NCBI RefSeq assembly: GCF_016907695.1
Contig: NZ_JAFBCK010000001.1
Location: 2,046,001 to 2,110,000, forward strand
Length of the DNA: 64,000 nucleotides
From: Actinokineospora baliensis
Lineage (GTDB): Bacteria > Actinomycetota > Actinomycetes > Mycobacteriales > Pseudonocardiaceae
Direction of reading: 5' to 3'
This document shows positions 55,134 to 63,093 of this stretch, piece after piece (the stretch's first letter is position 1; every line of letters starts with the position of its first letter). Made by a program: the position numbers and the translations under genes. The notes beneath the pieces were generated by a model. That model searched no databases. It worked only from the letters and a program-made list of their open reading frames with translations, and was not told where the DNA came from.

Positions 55134-55229
55134 TCAGGTTCCGGAGCTGCGTCCGCGGCTCGGGCTGGCCGCGTTGCGGGAGAACGTGCGCCGGATGGCT
55201 GCTCCGGCGCGGGCGAGGCGCGCTCGCAT
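55134..55229 (-). CDS. Possible 31-aa basic peptide
   Basis: ATG at 55229 with AAGGAG about 10 bp upstream; the product is MRARLARAGAAIRRTFSRN and a Ser/Arg-rich end, 31 residues. It fills the gap between two phage genes in the same direction. Very short basic frames at this place recur in actinophages, but composition alone cannot prove translation. Confidence 0.4.
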   Translation of the reverse strand: MRARLARAGAAIRRTFSRNAASPSRGRSSGT

Positions 55230-55235
55230 GGTGGG

Positions 55236-55661
55236 CTACTCCTTTCCGTTCTCGTCGGGGTCGTCGGTGGGCATGGGGATGCCGAGAATGCGGGCGGCGG
55301 CGTGCCCGTCGAGGTACTTGTCCCCGAGGATGAGCAGCCGCGCGGCGCGCAGGAACGCTTCCTTGTCGGCCCGGGTCTTGAAGCACAGCGCGAACCAGTA
55401 TTCGGAGTCGGTCGCCAGCCGGAACCGGTCGTCCTCGCGGGCGGTGCGCTCGCGGAAGCCCTTGGCCACCGCGTCGAGCTCGGCGGCGGCGTCGTTCTCC
55501 AGGTCTCCGGTGTAGGCGACGTTCTCCAACGGGTCCGGTTCGGGCGGTGCGTTGAGCTGGGCGAGGAGTTCGTCCTGGGTCAGCGGGGCGCCGAGTGAGA
55601 CTTGGGCTTGGAGCTGGGCGAGCAGGGCCGTGTTGGGGTCCTGGTCATCGGGTGAGGTCAC
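55236..55661 (-). CDS. Conserved-type phage protein upstream of terminase, unknown function
   Basis: A 141-residue protein from GTG 55661 (GGAG 11 bp upstream). An acidic N-terminal half (DPNTALLAQLQAQV, LTQDELLAQLNAPPEPDPLENVAYTGDL) is followed by FRLATDSEYWFALCFKTRADKEAFLRAARLLILGDKYLDGHAAARILGI, a motif I associate with small actinophage proteins encoded next to terminase. The start overlaps the end of the PP-loop gene. Confidence 0.75.
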   Translation of the reverse strand: MTSPDDQDPNTALLAQLQAQVSLGAPLTQDELLAQLNAPPEPDPLENVAYTGDLENDAAAELDAVAKGFRERTAREDDRFRLATDSEYWFALCFKTRADKEAFLRAARLLILGDKYLDGHAAARILGIPMPTDDPDENGKE

Positions 55662-56349
55662 GGCGGAACATCTCCAGGTCGGCGAGCGGAAACCAGGACA
55701 AGATCCGGGCGTAGTCCTCGGGCGCGTTGTCCATGATCGGCTTGAGAAACCGGTAGTCCAACCCGTCGAAGCTGCGGCCGAACCACTCGTACTCCGTCGG
55801 CAACGGACACGAATGCCGGGCCAGTGCCTCGCGGACGTCGGCGATGCGCCAGTCCCACACCGGACTGAGTTTGCGCAGGTGCTCGCGCACCGGTCCGTGC
55901 GTGACCATCGCCATCCGTCTGTTCGGCGAGTCCGCGGCCCGGACACCGTCGGCGTTCCACGCCCCCGGCAGGTCGAGGTCGTTGCGGAGCAGGTCCGCGA
56001 TCTCCTCGTAGGTGGGCTCGGGGAACTGCGCGGCCTCGATGATCGCGCACCGCTCGGGCGGTTGGAACAGGAAACTGTTGAGCCACCGATACAGGCTCGG
56101 GTGGGGCAGGTTCACGATCCGGGTGCCGAAGAAGTCCTCATAGAACTTGAGGCTGTCGTCCACGAACCGCAGATTCGGCACGAGATACAGGTGGTAGGGG
56201 ACGACGGTGATCCCGGCCTCGCGCATGGCAAGCCACGCCGCGAGGCTGTCCTTGCCTCGCGAGAAGCCGAGCAGAACCGGTTTCCCTTCGGCGGCAAGTT
56301 CGGCGCGGATGGTCTCCGAGGGGGTGATGTCGTCAATGCTGGTCGGCAG
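55645..56349 (-). CDS. PP-loop ATPase / PAPS-reductase-like phage protein, probable CTG start
   Basis: A 234-residue protein. VLLGFSRGKDSLAAWLAMREAG (about 25-46) is the N-type ATP-pyrophosphatase P-loop of PAPS reductase/DndC-like enzymes. The C-terminal catalytic ECGLH of true PAPS reductases is absent; Cys residues occur in PERCAIIE and RHSCPLP. Sulfur transfer or adenylation of a nucleic-acid substrate is more likely than sulfate assimilation. AAGGAG lies 6 nt before CTG 56349, which gives a typical N-terminus (PTSIDDITPSE); the only standard upstream start, GTG 56382, has no ribosome-binding site. Confidence 0.78.
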   Translation of the reverse strand: MPTSIDDITPSETIRAELAAEGKPVLLGFSRGKDSLAAWLAMREAGITVVPYHLYLVPNLRFVDDSLKFYEDFFGTRIVNLPHPSLYRWLNSFLFQPPERCAIIEAAQFPEPTYEEIADLLRNDLDLPGAWNADGVRAADSPNRRMAMVTHGPVREHLRKLSPVWDWRIADVREALARHSCPLPTEYEWFGRSFDGLDYRFLKPIMDNAPEDYARILSWFPLADLEMFRRDLTR

Positions 56350-56397
56350 GCGTGTCTCCTTCGTGGGTGGACACCCGGGCACCGTGTGGTGCGCGGG

Positions 56398-56634
56398 TCA
56401 CCGGGTCGGGTCCCAGGAGCGGTCGGGGGTGGTGCGGGCGATGAGCCGCCCGACGCCGGTATGGGACAGGCTGGTGCGCGAGGCGATGCCCCGGTGGGAC
56501 GCACCGAGCGCTTTCGCTTGCCGGATCAGGGATTCCCGCTCCTCGCGCCACGCGTGGTACTGCTCGTCGGCCTGCTCCAGCGCGTCCAGCACCGCGGCCA
56601 GGCGGTCGGCGGTGGCGGTGATCGGATCGGTCAC
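56398..56634 (-). CDS. Small HTH-domain phage protein
   Basis: A 78-residue protein. The first half is a helix (ADRLAAVLDALEQADEQYHAWREERESLIRQAKAL), and GASHRGIASRTSLSHTGVGRLIAR forms a helix-turn-helix of resolvase/sigma-like type. It may be a DNA-binding partner for packaging or transcription. It lies 16-48 bp upstream of the PP-loop gene depending on which start is used. A 204-bp stretch without a gene separates it from the HNH gene. Confidence 0.75.
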   Translation of the reverse strand: MTDPITATADRLAAVLDALEQADEQYHAWREERESLIRQAKALGASHRGIASRTSLSHTGVGRLIARTTPDRSWDPTR

Positions 56635-56838
56635 CGGCGCCCCCGGCGGACACGTGGGTACGGCCGTTGCGGAAACCTGTCAGGTTGTGGCCGGGCCTCA
56701 GTGGCTTGTGCCCTCCCGGCCCGGTCGGGGGTGTCCCCCCTGGGGTGTCCGTGGCGCGGCGTGACGGCACGTGATCGGGCCCTGAGTGCGGCGGGCGGGA
56801 GCTGGTGCACCGGGCACGGTGCCGGACGGGTGCGGCGG

Positions 56839-57237
56839 TCACGGGGAGTGCCAGCCTCCCCGGGTCCGGGGGTCGGTGGCGGTCACCCGGGCATGGCACC
56901 GGGCACACAGCCCACGGCCCCGGGCCGGGTCGTCGGGGTCCAGCCCAGCGGCCACCAGCTCTCGGCGGGTGGCGGGCCAGTGGTCGGCCACGGTGGCAGG
57001 ATCGGCACACGGTCGGCTCTGGTGGTCGGGGCAGTCGGTGAGGTCACAGCGGCACACCGGGTCACGGGCCAGCACAGCGGGCCGGAAGCGGGATCGGTGC
57101 CGGCCGGAGTAGCCACGGTCAGCGGAGGTGCCCCCGGTCCGGCGCGCGCGGGTGCGGCACGCGCAGCACCGGCCCCCGGTGGCGGTGGTGTTCGGGCAGC
57201 CCGGTCGGGAACAGGGACGGGGCGCGCGTGCGGGCAT
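56839..57237 (-). CDS. HNH endonuclease
   Basis: A 132-residue Cys-rich protein beginning PARAPRPCSRPGCPNTT. Two zinc-binding Cys pairs and the HNH core are visible: FRPAVLARDPVCRCDLTDCPDHQ, then the ATVADHWPATRRELVAAGLDPDD (catalytic His) and LCARCHARVTATD. HNH nucleases encoded next to terminase assist cos cleavage in many actinophages. ATG at 57237 chosen because the upstream extension has no zinc-type or family features. Confidence 0.88.
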   Translation of the reverse strand: MPARAPRPCSRPGCPNTTATGGRCCACRTRARRTGGTSADRGYSGRHRSRFRPAVLARDPVCRCDLTDCPDHQSRPCADPATVADHWPATRRELVAAGLDPDDPARGRGLCARCHARVTATDPRTRGGWHSP

Positions 57238-57323
57238 CGGCACCACCGGGGAACCGGGCTGGGTGCGGGCATGGGTCCGGCCCCCACACCGGGCGGTGTG
57301 GGGGCCGGGGGTCGGACGGTGGG

Positions 57324-57479
57324 TCAGTGGGACCACTGGGCGGGCGGGTGGCCACCCCGGGCGGTCCACTGGTCAATGCCGGTGATCAGTTCGGCCATGC
57401 GGTCGGGGTCCGGGGCACGGCCTGCCAGGGTGTCAGCGGCCAGTGTGGACAGTTCGGCCCATGCGGTGGTCGGGTCCAT
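57324..57479 (-). CDS. Small phage protein (51 aa)
   Basis: A 51-residue acidic helical protein (DPTTAWAELSTLAADTLAGRAPDPDRMAELITGIDQWT) starting with ATG 57479, which abuts the stop of the DUF932 gene at 57481. It is probably translated with it. No family recognised. Confidence 0.6.
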   Translation of the reverse strand: MDPTTAWAELSTLAADTLAGRAPDPDRMAELITGIDQWTARGGHPPAQWSH

Positions 57480-57480
57480 T

Positions 57481-58599
57481 TCAGGCCACCTGCAAGAGCT
57501 TGAAGGCTTGAGACTTGATTCGGGCGGTTGCCCCCAACAGGGCGCGTTCGGCCCGGACGGTGTTGGCGTTCTCCGCGTCTCCGGGGACGTCGATCCAGTG
57601 GTCGGCAACCTCGGTCAGGGTGGCCCAGCCGGACCAGTGACTGCCGGTGTTGCCTTTGCCGATGTTGGCGTTCGTCTCGCCCTTGAACACCTTCTTGATC
57701 AGGCGCATGAAGTCGGCGTCGCGCTCGCGCACCTTGTCGGTCGCGTCCTTGTCCGGTGCGGGCCAGATCTCCCGGCAGACCTTCTCCAGGTCGGCGATGG
57801 TCAGCTGCGCGTTGATCATCTTCTCGGCTTCGGCGGAGAACGCGTCGACGTAGTCGAACGTGATCCCCAGCTTCTCCCGGGCCTCGGACACCCGGGCCGG
57901 GGCGGTCGGGGAGTGGCGGAAGGTCCAGCGGGAACGGAAGTTGGCCAGTGCGGCGGCCTGGGTGTTGGCACAGACCACCCGCACGGGGGTGATCAGGAAC
58001 TCCGAGGACCGGCCCGGCTCGAAGTAGTTCAAGCCCGCGATGTTCATCTCCACCGCGTCCACCCCGCCCACGAGGATGCCCTTGGGCATCCGGGCGGTGA
58101 TGAAGGTGTCCAGGCCACCCCGGAGACTTCCGGCGGTATCGACGATGGCCCCGGAGTCATCCAGGATGGCTTGCAGGGTGGCGCCCATGATCTCGTTCGA
58201 GATCGGGGTGTAGTTGACCCCACCCACGGACAGCACTTCCCGCTCACCGGTGAACGGGTTGGTGCGGACCACGGCCCGGTGCTTGTGCACCGGCAACGGG
58301 ACCACGCAGTCGTCCGGGAGGACCTTGCGGCTGAAGTCCAGACCCTCGTGGTCCCCGATCGCGCACATCTCGTCGTGGGTGCCGTTGAGCGGGGCGGAGC
58401 ACTCCTCGCACTTGCTGCCCCTGGGCAGGGCCATCATCGGCTCCACGCTGACGTCCCAGTTGGCCAGGTTGGCCATCTCCAGAGCTTCGGCAACGGCCAT
58501 CGGCCCGGGGGCCACAAACCCCAGTCGGTGCCATGCGGGAGTGAGGGCAGAGACAAAGGCGGCGGTCTTGTCGGGTCCCATCTCAATTTCATGTGCCAC
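57481..58599 (-). CDS. DUF932 (phage/plasmid-like) protein
   Basis: A 372-residue protein of the DUF932/TIGR03299 type found in phages and plasmids. PAWHRLGF near 22-29 and GVNYTPISNEIMGATLQAILDDSGAIVDTAGSLRGGLDTFITARMP are characteristic, as is FEPGRSSEFLITPVRVVCANTQAAALA. Two CxxC pairs (CEEC) occur near 64-67 with a later Cys. The role is unknown. It starts GTG 58599 about 60 nt downstream of a good promoter and is separated from the early operon by a terminator. Confidence 0.92.
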   Translation of the reverse strand: MAHEIEMGPDKTAAFVSALTPAWHRLGFVAPGPMAVAEALEMANLANWDVSVEPMMALPRGSKCEECSAPLNGTHDEMCAIGDHEGLDFSRKVLPDDCVVPLPVHKHRAVVRTNPFTGEREVLSVGGVNYTPISNEIMGATLQAILDDSGAIVDTAGSLRGGLDTFITARMPKGILVGGVDAVEMNIAGLNYFEPGRSSEFLITPVRVVCANTQAAALANFRSRWTFRHSPTAPARVSEAREKLGITFDYVDAFSAEAEKMINAQLTIADLEKVCREIWPAPDKDATDKVRERDADFMRLIKKVFKGETNANIGKGNTGSHWSGWATLTEVADHWIDVPGDAENANTVRAERALLGATARIKSQAFKLLQVA

Positions 58600-58668
58600 G
58601 GGAAAGCCCTTTCAAAGGGGGTTTTGTGCCCCTGCCGGATCGGCGGGGCGGTTCTTTCGGCACCCCCA

Positions 58669-58696
58669 ACATTACCGGCCACCAAGCCTCTGTCCA
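58669..58696 (-). promoter_or_regulatory. Promoter of the DUF932 gene
   Basis: On the minus strand TGGACA (58696-58691), a 16-bp spacer and TAATGT (58674-58669). It lies between the early-operon terminator and the DUF932 start. Confidence 0.6.
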
Positions 58697-58797
58697 GCAC
58701 TTCACGGCCATTCCGGATGTCATTTACCCGAACGGCTCAACGTGATTTGCGTGCAATTCTGCGACCAGGGGAAACGGCCGACCGTGGGTAAAGGAAA

Positions 58798-58825
58798 GGG
58801 GGTCCGGCGGTGACGCCGGACCCCC
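58798..58825 (-). terminator. Terminator of the early operon
   Basis: GGGGGTCCGGCG (58798-58809) and CGCCGGACCCCC (58814-58825) are perfect 12-bp arms with a GTGA loop, 86 bp after the stop of the last early-operon gene. Confidence 0.85.
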
Positions 58826-58910
58826 TCACACCCCTTTGATTACTTTGCCGAAAGAACCAGTAGGGCGTGGGCCATCCTCCCGCAGCCGCGAGAGGGTGTC
58901 GAGGGCCGGG

Positions 58911-59369
58911 TCATCGGTCCCATCCCTGGTGCTCGCCGATCTCCAGCAGCGTGGCCACCGCGTCGGGGTCGGCAACCATCTCGTCCGCGGGCATCGCGGC
59001 CAGCCGCAGTAGGTCCGCCTCCAGGCGCTCACGGCCCTGGTCGGTTCCCGGGTCGCGGTAGGGCGGGGTCTTCCCGTCGCCGCACAGCCGCCGGTGGAGC
59101 TCCGCGCACGCGGCCTGCACCTCGGCCTCGTCGCGGGCGCCGTCGTCGATCTCGGAGTCCGTGCCGGGGGCCGCGGTCGGGTCGGGGTAGCAGCCGCCCT
59201 CGTAGTGGCCGTCCCAGGGCGTGCCCACCCACACCTTGTCCGTGTGGAAGGTCAGCCAGCGGCGGTCACGGGTTCGACGGACCCGTCCTGTGCCTGCGGG
59301 CACGTTCTGGCCGCAGTGTCCGCAGATGCCGTCGCGTTTGTTGCGGTACCAGGTGAAGTCCCGGCCCAT
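58911..59369 (-). CDS. Phage early protein with CxxC motif, unknown function
   Basis: A 152-residue protein beginning GRDFTWYRNKRDGICGHCGQNVPAGTG; CGHC could bind zinc with a later Cys/His. The C-terminal half is acidic and helical (DEAEVQAACAELHRRL, RLEADLLRLAAMPADEM). Its ATG overlaps the stop of the upstream gene (ATGA). Last gene of a six-gene coupled early operon. Confidence 0.72.
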   Translation of the reverse strand: MGRDFTWYRNKRDGICGHCGQNVPAGTGRVRRTRDRRWLTFHTDKVWVGTPWDGHYEGGCYPDPTAAPGTDSEIDDGARDEAEVQAACAELHRRLCGDGKTPPYRDPGTDQGRERLEADLLRLAAMPADEMVADPDAVATLLEIGEHQGWDR

Positions 59370-59647
59370 CACGCACCACCGGAGGAGGTCAGGGCGCGGT
59401 GTCGCTCGGAGCCGATCGCCACCAGCTCGGGGCCGTAGATCGTCTCCTCGCCGGTGCAGCGGCCCGCGTGGTAGGCGCACCAGGGCTGGTCCTGGTCGGC
59501 GTCGAGGATGGTTCCGGGCTCGTCACAGCGGAGGTCGGTGCACTGCGTGCACGCGGCGCAGAGGGCTTTGCCGATCTGGTCGTGGCCGTGGACGGTGACG
59601 GCCGCCGCCGTGGTGTCGGGATGGTTGACGCAGCGGAGCGCGGTCAT
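59369..59647 (-). CDS. Small Cys-rich phage protein, unknown function
   Basis: A 92-residue protein with Cys/His pairs (RCVNHPD, LCAACTQCTDLRCDEPG, WCAYHAGRC) suggestive of one or two zinc ribbons. It overlaps both flanking genes by 1-4 bases in the early operon. Confidence 0.7.
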   Translation of the reverse strand: MTALRCVNHPDTTAAAVTVHGHDQIGKALCAACTQCTDLRCDEPGTILDADQDQPWCAYHAGRCTGEETIYGPELVAIGSERHRALTSSGGA

Positions 59648-60066
59648 CGCGGCTCTCCCGGAAAGTAGGGGACACGGAAGCGCGCTTCCCGTTCCGTGTC
59701 GGCGGTGAGGAAGTAGGCGGGCAGCGTCGTGCGTCCTTCGGCGAGAGCCTTGTAGACGCGGTGCCAGCCGTCGATCACGAGGTTGCCCATGTCGATCCCG
59801 TCCAGCGGCTCCAGCGGGGCCACGATGAGGGGAACCGACAGGTCCCGGCCCATGGCGTACACGGTGTCGACATGCACGAGCGACGTTCCGCCGCGGACCG
59901 GGTCAGGCAGCAACGGGCGCAGGTTGCCGATGCCCGCGGCGGGAACCAGAACGGCCGCAGCGGGGTCTGCTGCGATCAGCTCCTGCGCCAGGGTCACGCA
60001 CCAGCGCTGGTGTATCCAGGTGAACCCGTGACAGCCCAGGTGCGTCCTGGGATGTGGTGTTGTCAT
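59644..60066 (-). CDS. ParB-nuclease-fold-like phage protein
   Basis: A 140-residue protein from ATG 60066. NLVIDGWHRVYKALAEG near 103-119 matches the ParB/sulfiredoxin box (DGxHRxxA), preceded by VDTVYAMGRDLSVPLIVAPLEPLDG. ParB-like proteins in phages act as CTPase clamps, nucleases or modification partners. Assignment is by motif; ATGA overlap with the upstream gene. Confidence 0.65.
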   Translation of the reverse strand: MTTPHPRTHLGCHGFTWIHQRWCVTLAQELIAADPAAAVLVPAAGIGNLRPLLPDPVRGGTSLVHVDTVYAMGRDLSVPLIVAPLEPLDGIDMGNLVIDGWHRVYKALAEGRTTLPAYFLTADTEREARFRVPYFPGEPR

Positions 60067-60500
60067 GACGGCTCCCCGAGTCGCCGGGGCGGGCCGGTCA
60101 TGTGCGTGCGCACGGCCTCGTGAAGCAGACGCACCTGGCGGACCTGTTCGGGACTGGCCGATGTGCCGCCGTAGCGGCGTTCGATCTGGGCCACCGAATG
60201 CGACGTGAGGCTGTCCCACCGGGCGGTGCTGATCAGCAGGGAACACGTCGGGCACGCCTGCCAGTCCGAGGTACTTGCGTGCTCTGTTGCGGCCAGAATG
60301 AAAGGCCGCACCGGCACGATGAACTCGGCGGACTTGACGGTGCAGAAGTCACAGAAGCCGCGCCACCCCGGCGGGGCGGGCTCGGGCTCCGCGGGGTGGT
60401 CGGCGACCGACCACACCGGGTGTTCGTAGACCTGTGTGGTGGGCGTGGAGTGCAGGTCGAGCGCGATGCCGCAGGTCCGGCACAGCATGGGGCCGCTCAT
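60063..60500 (-). CDS. Phage protein with several CxxC motifs, unknown function
   Basis: A 145-residue protein from ATG 60500. CRTCGIALDLH, FCDFCTVKSAEFIVPV and CPTCSLLIS give three CxxC pairs, consistent with zinc binding, and a C-terminal helix holds VRQVRLLHEAVRTHM. Such proteins are common in actinophage early regions; role unknown. Confidence 0.7.
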   Translation of the reverse strand: MSGPMLCRTCGIALDLHSTPTTQVYEHPVWSVADHPAEPEPAPPGWRGFCDFCTVKSAEFIVPVRPFILAATEHASTSDWQACPTCSLLISTARWDSLTSHSVAQIERRYGGTSASPEQVRQVRLLHEAVRTHMTGPPRRLGEPS

Positions 60501-60949
60501 TGGACCGTCCCGTCGTCGGCGACGGTGAACACTCCAAGCGGCCAGTGCCGGTCGCACGTCGCCCACTGGGCCTCGTGCGCCAGCCAGGTGGCGAACGGCC
60601 ACCACAGCCGCCCGGGTTCGCGCTGCGGAGCCACGGAGAACACCGCGTGTGCGACGGTGTGGTGCAGGGCCAGCGCTCGCAGCGTCAGCGCCGCGGTGGG
60701 GATGACCGTCAGGTCCTGCGGCGGCGTGGTGCCCGGTCCGAGCAGCCATTCGTCGTCCAAGCCGCCGATGACCACGGTGGGTACGACCCCGGTTGCCGGG
60801 TCCTGGTGCATCACCGCGACCCGCAGCGTGGCGTGCTCGGGGATCGAGCCGAACCCCCGTTCGAGTTCCAACAGGGCCAACACGGCACGCGCGACCGCGG
60901 TCACGTCCGGTTCGGCCGCACCGGCGCCGAAGGTCGTTGCCGTCACCAC
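60497..60949 (-). CDS. Hypothetical phage protein
   Basis: About 150 residues from adjacent GTG codons at 60949/60946. Mixed alpha/beta (VARAVLALLELERGFG, LRVAVMHQDPATGVVPTVVIGGLDDEWLLGPG, LTVIPTAALTLRALALHHTVAHA). No family recognised. Overlaps the upstream gene by 4-7 bp. Confidence 0.65.
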   Translation of the reverse strand: MVTATTFGAGAAEPDVTAVARAVLALLELERGFGSIPEHATLRVAVMHQDPATGVVPTVVIGGLDDEWLLGPGTTPPQDLTVIPTAALTLRALALHHTVAHAVFSVAPQREPGRLWWPFATWLAHEAQWATCDRHWPLGVFTVADDGTVQ

Positions 60950-61443
60950 GCCCACCACCCGGAGTGGCCCGCGAGGAACGCGGCCATGCGGGCCAGTCGG
61001 CGGCGGATCGGGTGACGCCAGTGGTAGCGGCGCACGCTGACCCGGCCGGGGGCCAAGGCGCCGGGCTCGAACTCGCGCAGCACCACCACGTTCGGGCCGA
61101 CGAACCGCCGCACCCCGTCGTGGTGGTGGTAGTTGTACCGGTCGACGTACCGCCGAACCCGGGTGGCGAGCTGATCGACCGTGTGCGGGTCCTCCAGTTC
61201 GCTCGCGGGCACGCCCCGGACATGAATGTCCATGATCCAGGGGTGGTCGGGGCGGTAGCGATAGACCAAAGCGGAGAACAGCAGCCCGCACTCGTCGGCC
61301 AACTCGGTCATCAAGTGCTTGGCCAGCTCCGGTACGCTCCAGTACTCGGTGTCCGCCACTCGATCCCCGGTGAGCAGGTCCTCGTCCGTCGGCGGATGCC
61401 CCCGACTGATCAACGGTTGGACGGATCTTCTCAACCTCGACAC
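60943..61443 (-). CDS. Hypothetical phage protein, first gene of the early operon block
   Basis: A 166-residue basic protein from GTG 61443, preceded by GGAGG with 6-nt spacing. YWSVPELAKHLMTELADECGLLFSALVYRYRP and VRRYVDRYNYHHHDGVRRFVGPNVVVL are its most regular parts; the C-terminus is Arg/Trp-rich. No family recognised. It starts downstream of a 400-bp non-coding control region. Confidence 0.68.
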   Translation of the reverse strand: MSRLRRSVQPLISRGHPPTDEDLLTGDRVADTEYWSVPELAKHLMTELADECGLLFSALVYRYRPDHPWIMDIHVRGVPASELEDPHTVDQLATRVRRYVDRYNYHHHDGVRRFVGPNVVVLREFEPGALAPGRVSVRRYHWRHPIRRRLARMAAFLAGHSGWWAW

Positions 61444-61855
61444 GCATTACCTCCAGAGGTGACAGAAACCCCCGGGCCTCATTCCGGCCCATTCAATTTT
61501 GGGGCTCCCCATTACCTCTAGTCGGCAAAACAGCACAGGGCAATTGTAATTAGTGCGGGCATTGTCACCGGCGCGGATCGCGGAAATCGCGACCCTATTA
61601 AAGGGAACGGAAAACTGAATTGCGATGCCGACGGGTGCGGGCGGCGGTCGCGCGGACCCGTCGGCACAGGGGTAGGCGCCGTGGAGTCCTGCAAGCGGTC
61701 CGCCACCCGCACCCAGGGGCGGCAGCCGCGCAGGGTGGGATGCGCGGCTGCCGCCATGGGGAAGAAGTGGGGTTCTCGGCGTGACATGGGCATAGCTCCG
61801 CCGAGCCCGACCAGTGTGCCATAGAGCTGATCATGTGGTCAACCGATGATCCGGT
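61444..61855 (-). promoter_or_regulatory. Non-coding control region upstream of the early operon
   Basis: About 400 bp without a convincing gene, containing the AT-rich stretches 61535-61555 and 61590-61620. TACAAT (minus strand, 61548-61543) is a good -10. ATTACCTCCAG (from 61445) and ATTACCTCTAG (from 61511) form a near-identical direct repeat, each giving a GAGGTAAT on the minus strand; the first is the ribosome-binding region of the 61443 gene, the second may serve a tiny 21-codon frame. Confidence 0.5.
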
Positions 61856-62563
61856 CTATTCGCAGTCCAGTGCGAGCACCGGCTTGCGTTGCTGGTCGAG
61901 CAGCTGCCCCAGGCGTTCCCAATGGTCCAGTGGCCAGCGCATGTCGCAGGCGGCGCAGGCGGCTTCGATCCGGTCGGTGTCGATCCACAGCGCTGGCTGA
62001 CGCACCCAGTCGGCTTCGGTGTCCGACCAGATGAGCACGGTGGTTTCCCGGCAGGTGGGGCAGGCGCGTCCGCGGAGCCGGTAGCGGGGTTGGGGTTCCA
62101 CGATGGCGCGGGCGGCGGTGACCCACCGTTGGGTCTGGTCGGCGGCGTGGGCCAGGTAGTCGGGGTCCTCCAGTTGCCAGTGTTCGGCGTGGGAGGACCA
62201 GAGCCGGACCTGGTTGGACAGTGCGTAGGTGGGGCGGTGGTGGCGGGGATGGTGGCCGTGGGCTGCGAGTTGGCGGCGCATCTCGGTGCCGATCTCGGCG
62301 ACCAGCTCCAGGGCGTTGAGGCTGGCGGGTGGGCGGGAGCCGGTGCCGGTGGCGCCGGTGCGTTCGCTGCCGGGTTCGGTGGCCTGCACGAGCTGGTCGA
62401 GCAGGCACGGGATCAGGGCGCGCTCGCGGGTGCCGTTCTCGCGGGTGATGGTGCCGATCCCGGGGGCGCAGAGCTGGTCCACCGCGGCATCGAAAGCGAG
62501 TCGCGCCTGGACCGGGTCAACGATCTCCATCTGGTCGTCGTGGTCGTGGAGGGTGTGGTTCAT
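61856..62563 (-). CDS. Conserved-type phage protein with CxxC pairs, unknown function
   Basis: A 235-residue protein. A helical N-terminal region (VQARLAFDAAVDQLCAPG, ALELVAEIGTEMRRQLAAHG) is followed by a zinc-ribbon-like part: RACPTCRETTVLIWSDTEADWVRQPALWIDTDRIEAACAACDMRW. Proteins of this design occur in actinophage early regions and may bind nucleic acid. Its ATG overlaps the upstream stop by 4 bp. Confidence 0.72.
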   Translation of the reverse strand: MNHTLHDHDDQMEIVDPVQARLAFDAAVDQLCAPGIGTITRENGTRERALIPCLLDQLVQATEPGSERTGATGTGSRPPASLNALELVAEIGTEMRRQLAAHGHHPRHHRPTYALSNQVRLWSSHAEHWQLEDPDYLAHAADQTQRWVTAARAIVEPQPRYRLRGRACPTCRETTVLIWSDTEADWVRQPALWIDTDRIEAACAACDMRWPLDHWERLGQLLDQQRKPVLALDCE

Positions 62564-63093
62564 CGGGCGGTCTCCCCGGTGCGGGCGGCGTCGAGTCGGG
62601 ACGGGTGCAGGCCGGTGCGCCGGTCACGGCGTTCACGGCGGCCGAGGCGGTCACGGGTCAGCGGCCCACAGCCGTGGCCCGGGTCGGCTTTGCAGAACGG
62701 ACACCTCGCCCGCATCGCCTCCTCGCGGTCAGGTGAGAGCGGCCATCCCATCGCCGCGTACACCGCGACGATCCCGCGGTCCCGGGCCGCCGCGGCACGT
62801 TCTCGAGTCGTTCCGGACCGGCGCTGCGCGGGCACCACCGGCCGGTGGGTGACCGGGTGGGTTCGGGCGATGCGGATGCGGTCGATCACGTCCGCGGGGG
62901 TGATCCGGCCGTGGTGCTGGGCTTGCAGGATGGTCAGGGCGGCGTGGCATTCCCCGGCGGAGTGCCCGCGGAGCTCATGCAGCCAGGCGTCGACCTGGGC
63001 GTCGGTGGGTGGGGTGTGGCCGGTGATCCGGTAGTGGGTGAGCAGGGCGCGCACTTCGAAGCGGGTCAGCGGCGGCAGCGCGGTGGCGCTCAT
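62560..63093 (-). CDS. Phage early protein with zinc-finger C-terminus
   Basis: A 177-residue protein from ATG 63093. The first half resembles small replication-accessory proteins (LTRFEVRALLTHYRITGHTPPTDAQVDAWLHEL, ITPADVIDRIRIARTH); the end has CPFCKADPGHGCGP, a zinc finger typical of mobile-element and phage DNA-binding proteins, then a very basic tail. A role in replication is plausible. Confidence 0.7.
   Translation of the reverse strand: MSATALPPLTRFEVRALLTHYRITGHTPPTDAQVDAWLHELRGHSAGECHAALTILQAQHHGRITPADVIDRIRIARTHPVTHRPVVPAQRRSGTTRERAAAARDRGIVAVYAAMGWPLSPDREEAMRARCPFCKADPGHGCGPLTRDRLGRRERRDRRTGLHPSRLDAARTGETAR

Noticed and set aside
55645..56349. Calling the PP-loop gene a sulfate-assimilation PAPS reductase
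   Set aside because: The catalytic ECGLH motif is missing and the neighbours are phage packaging genes.
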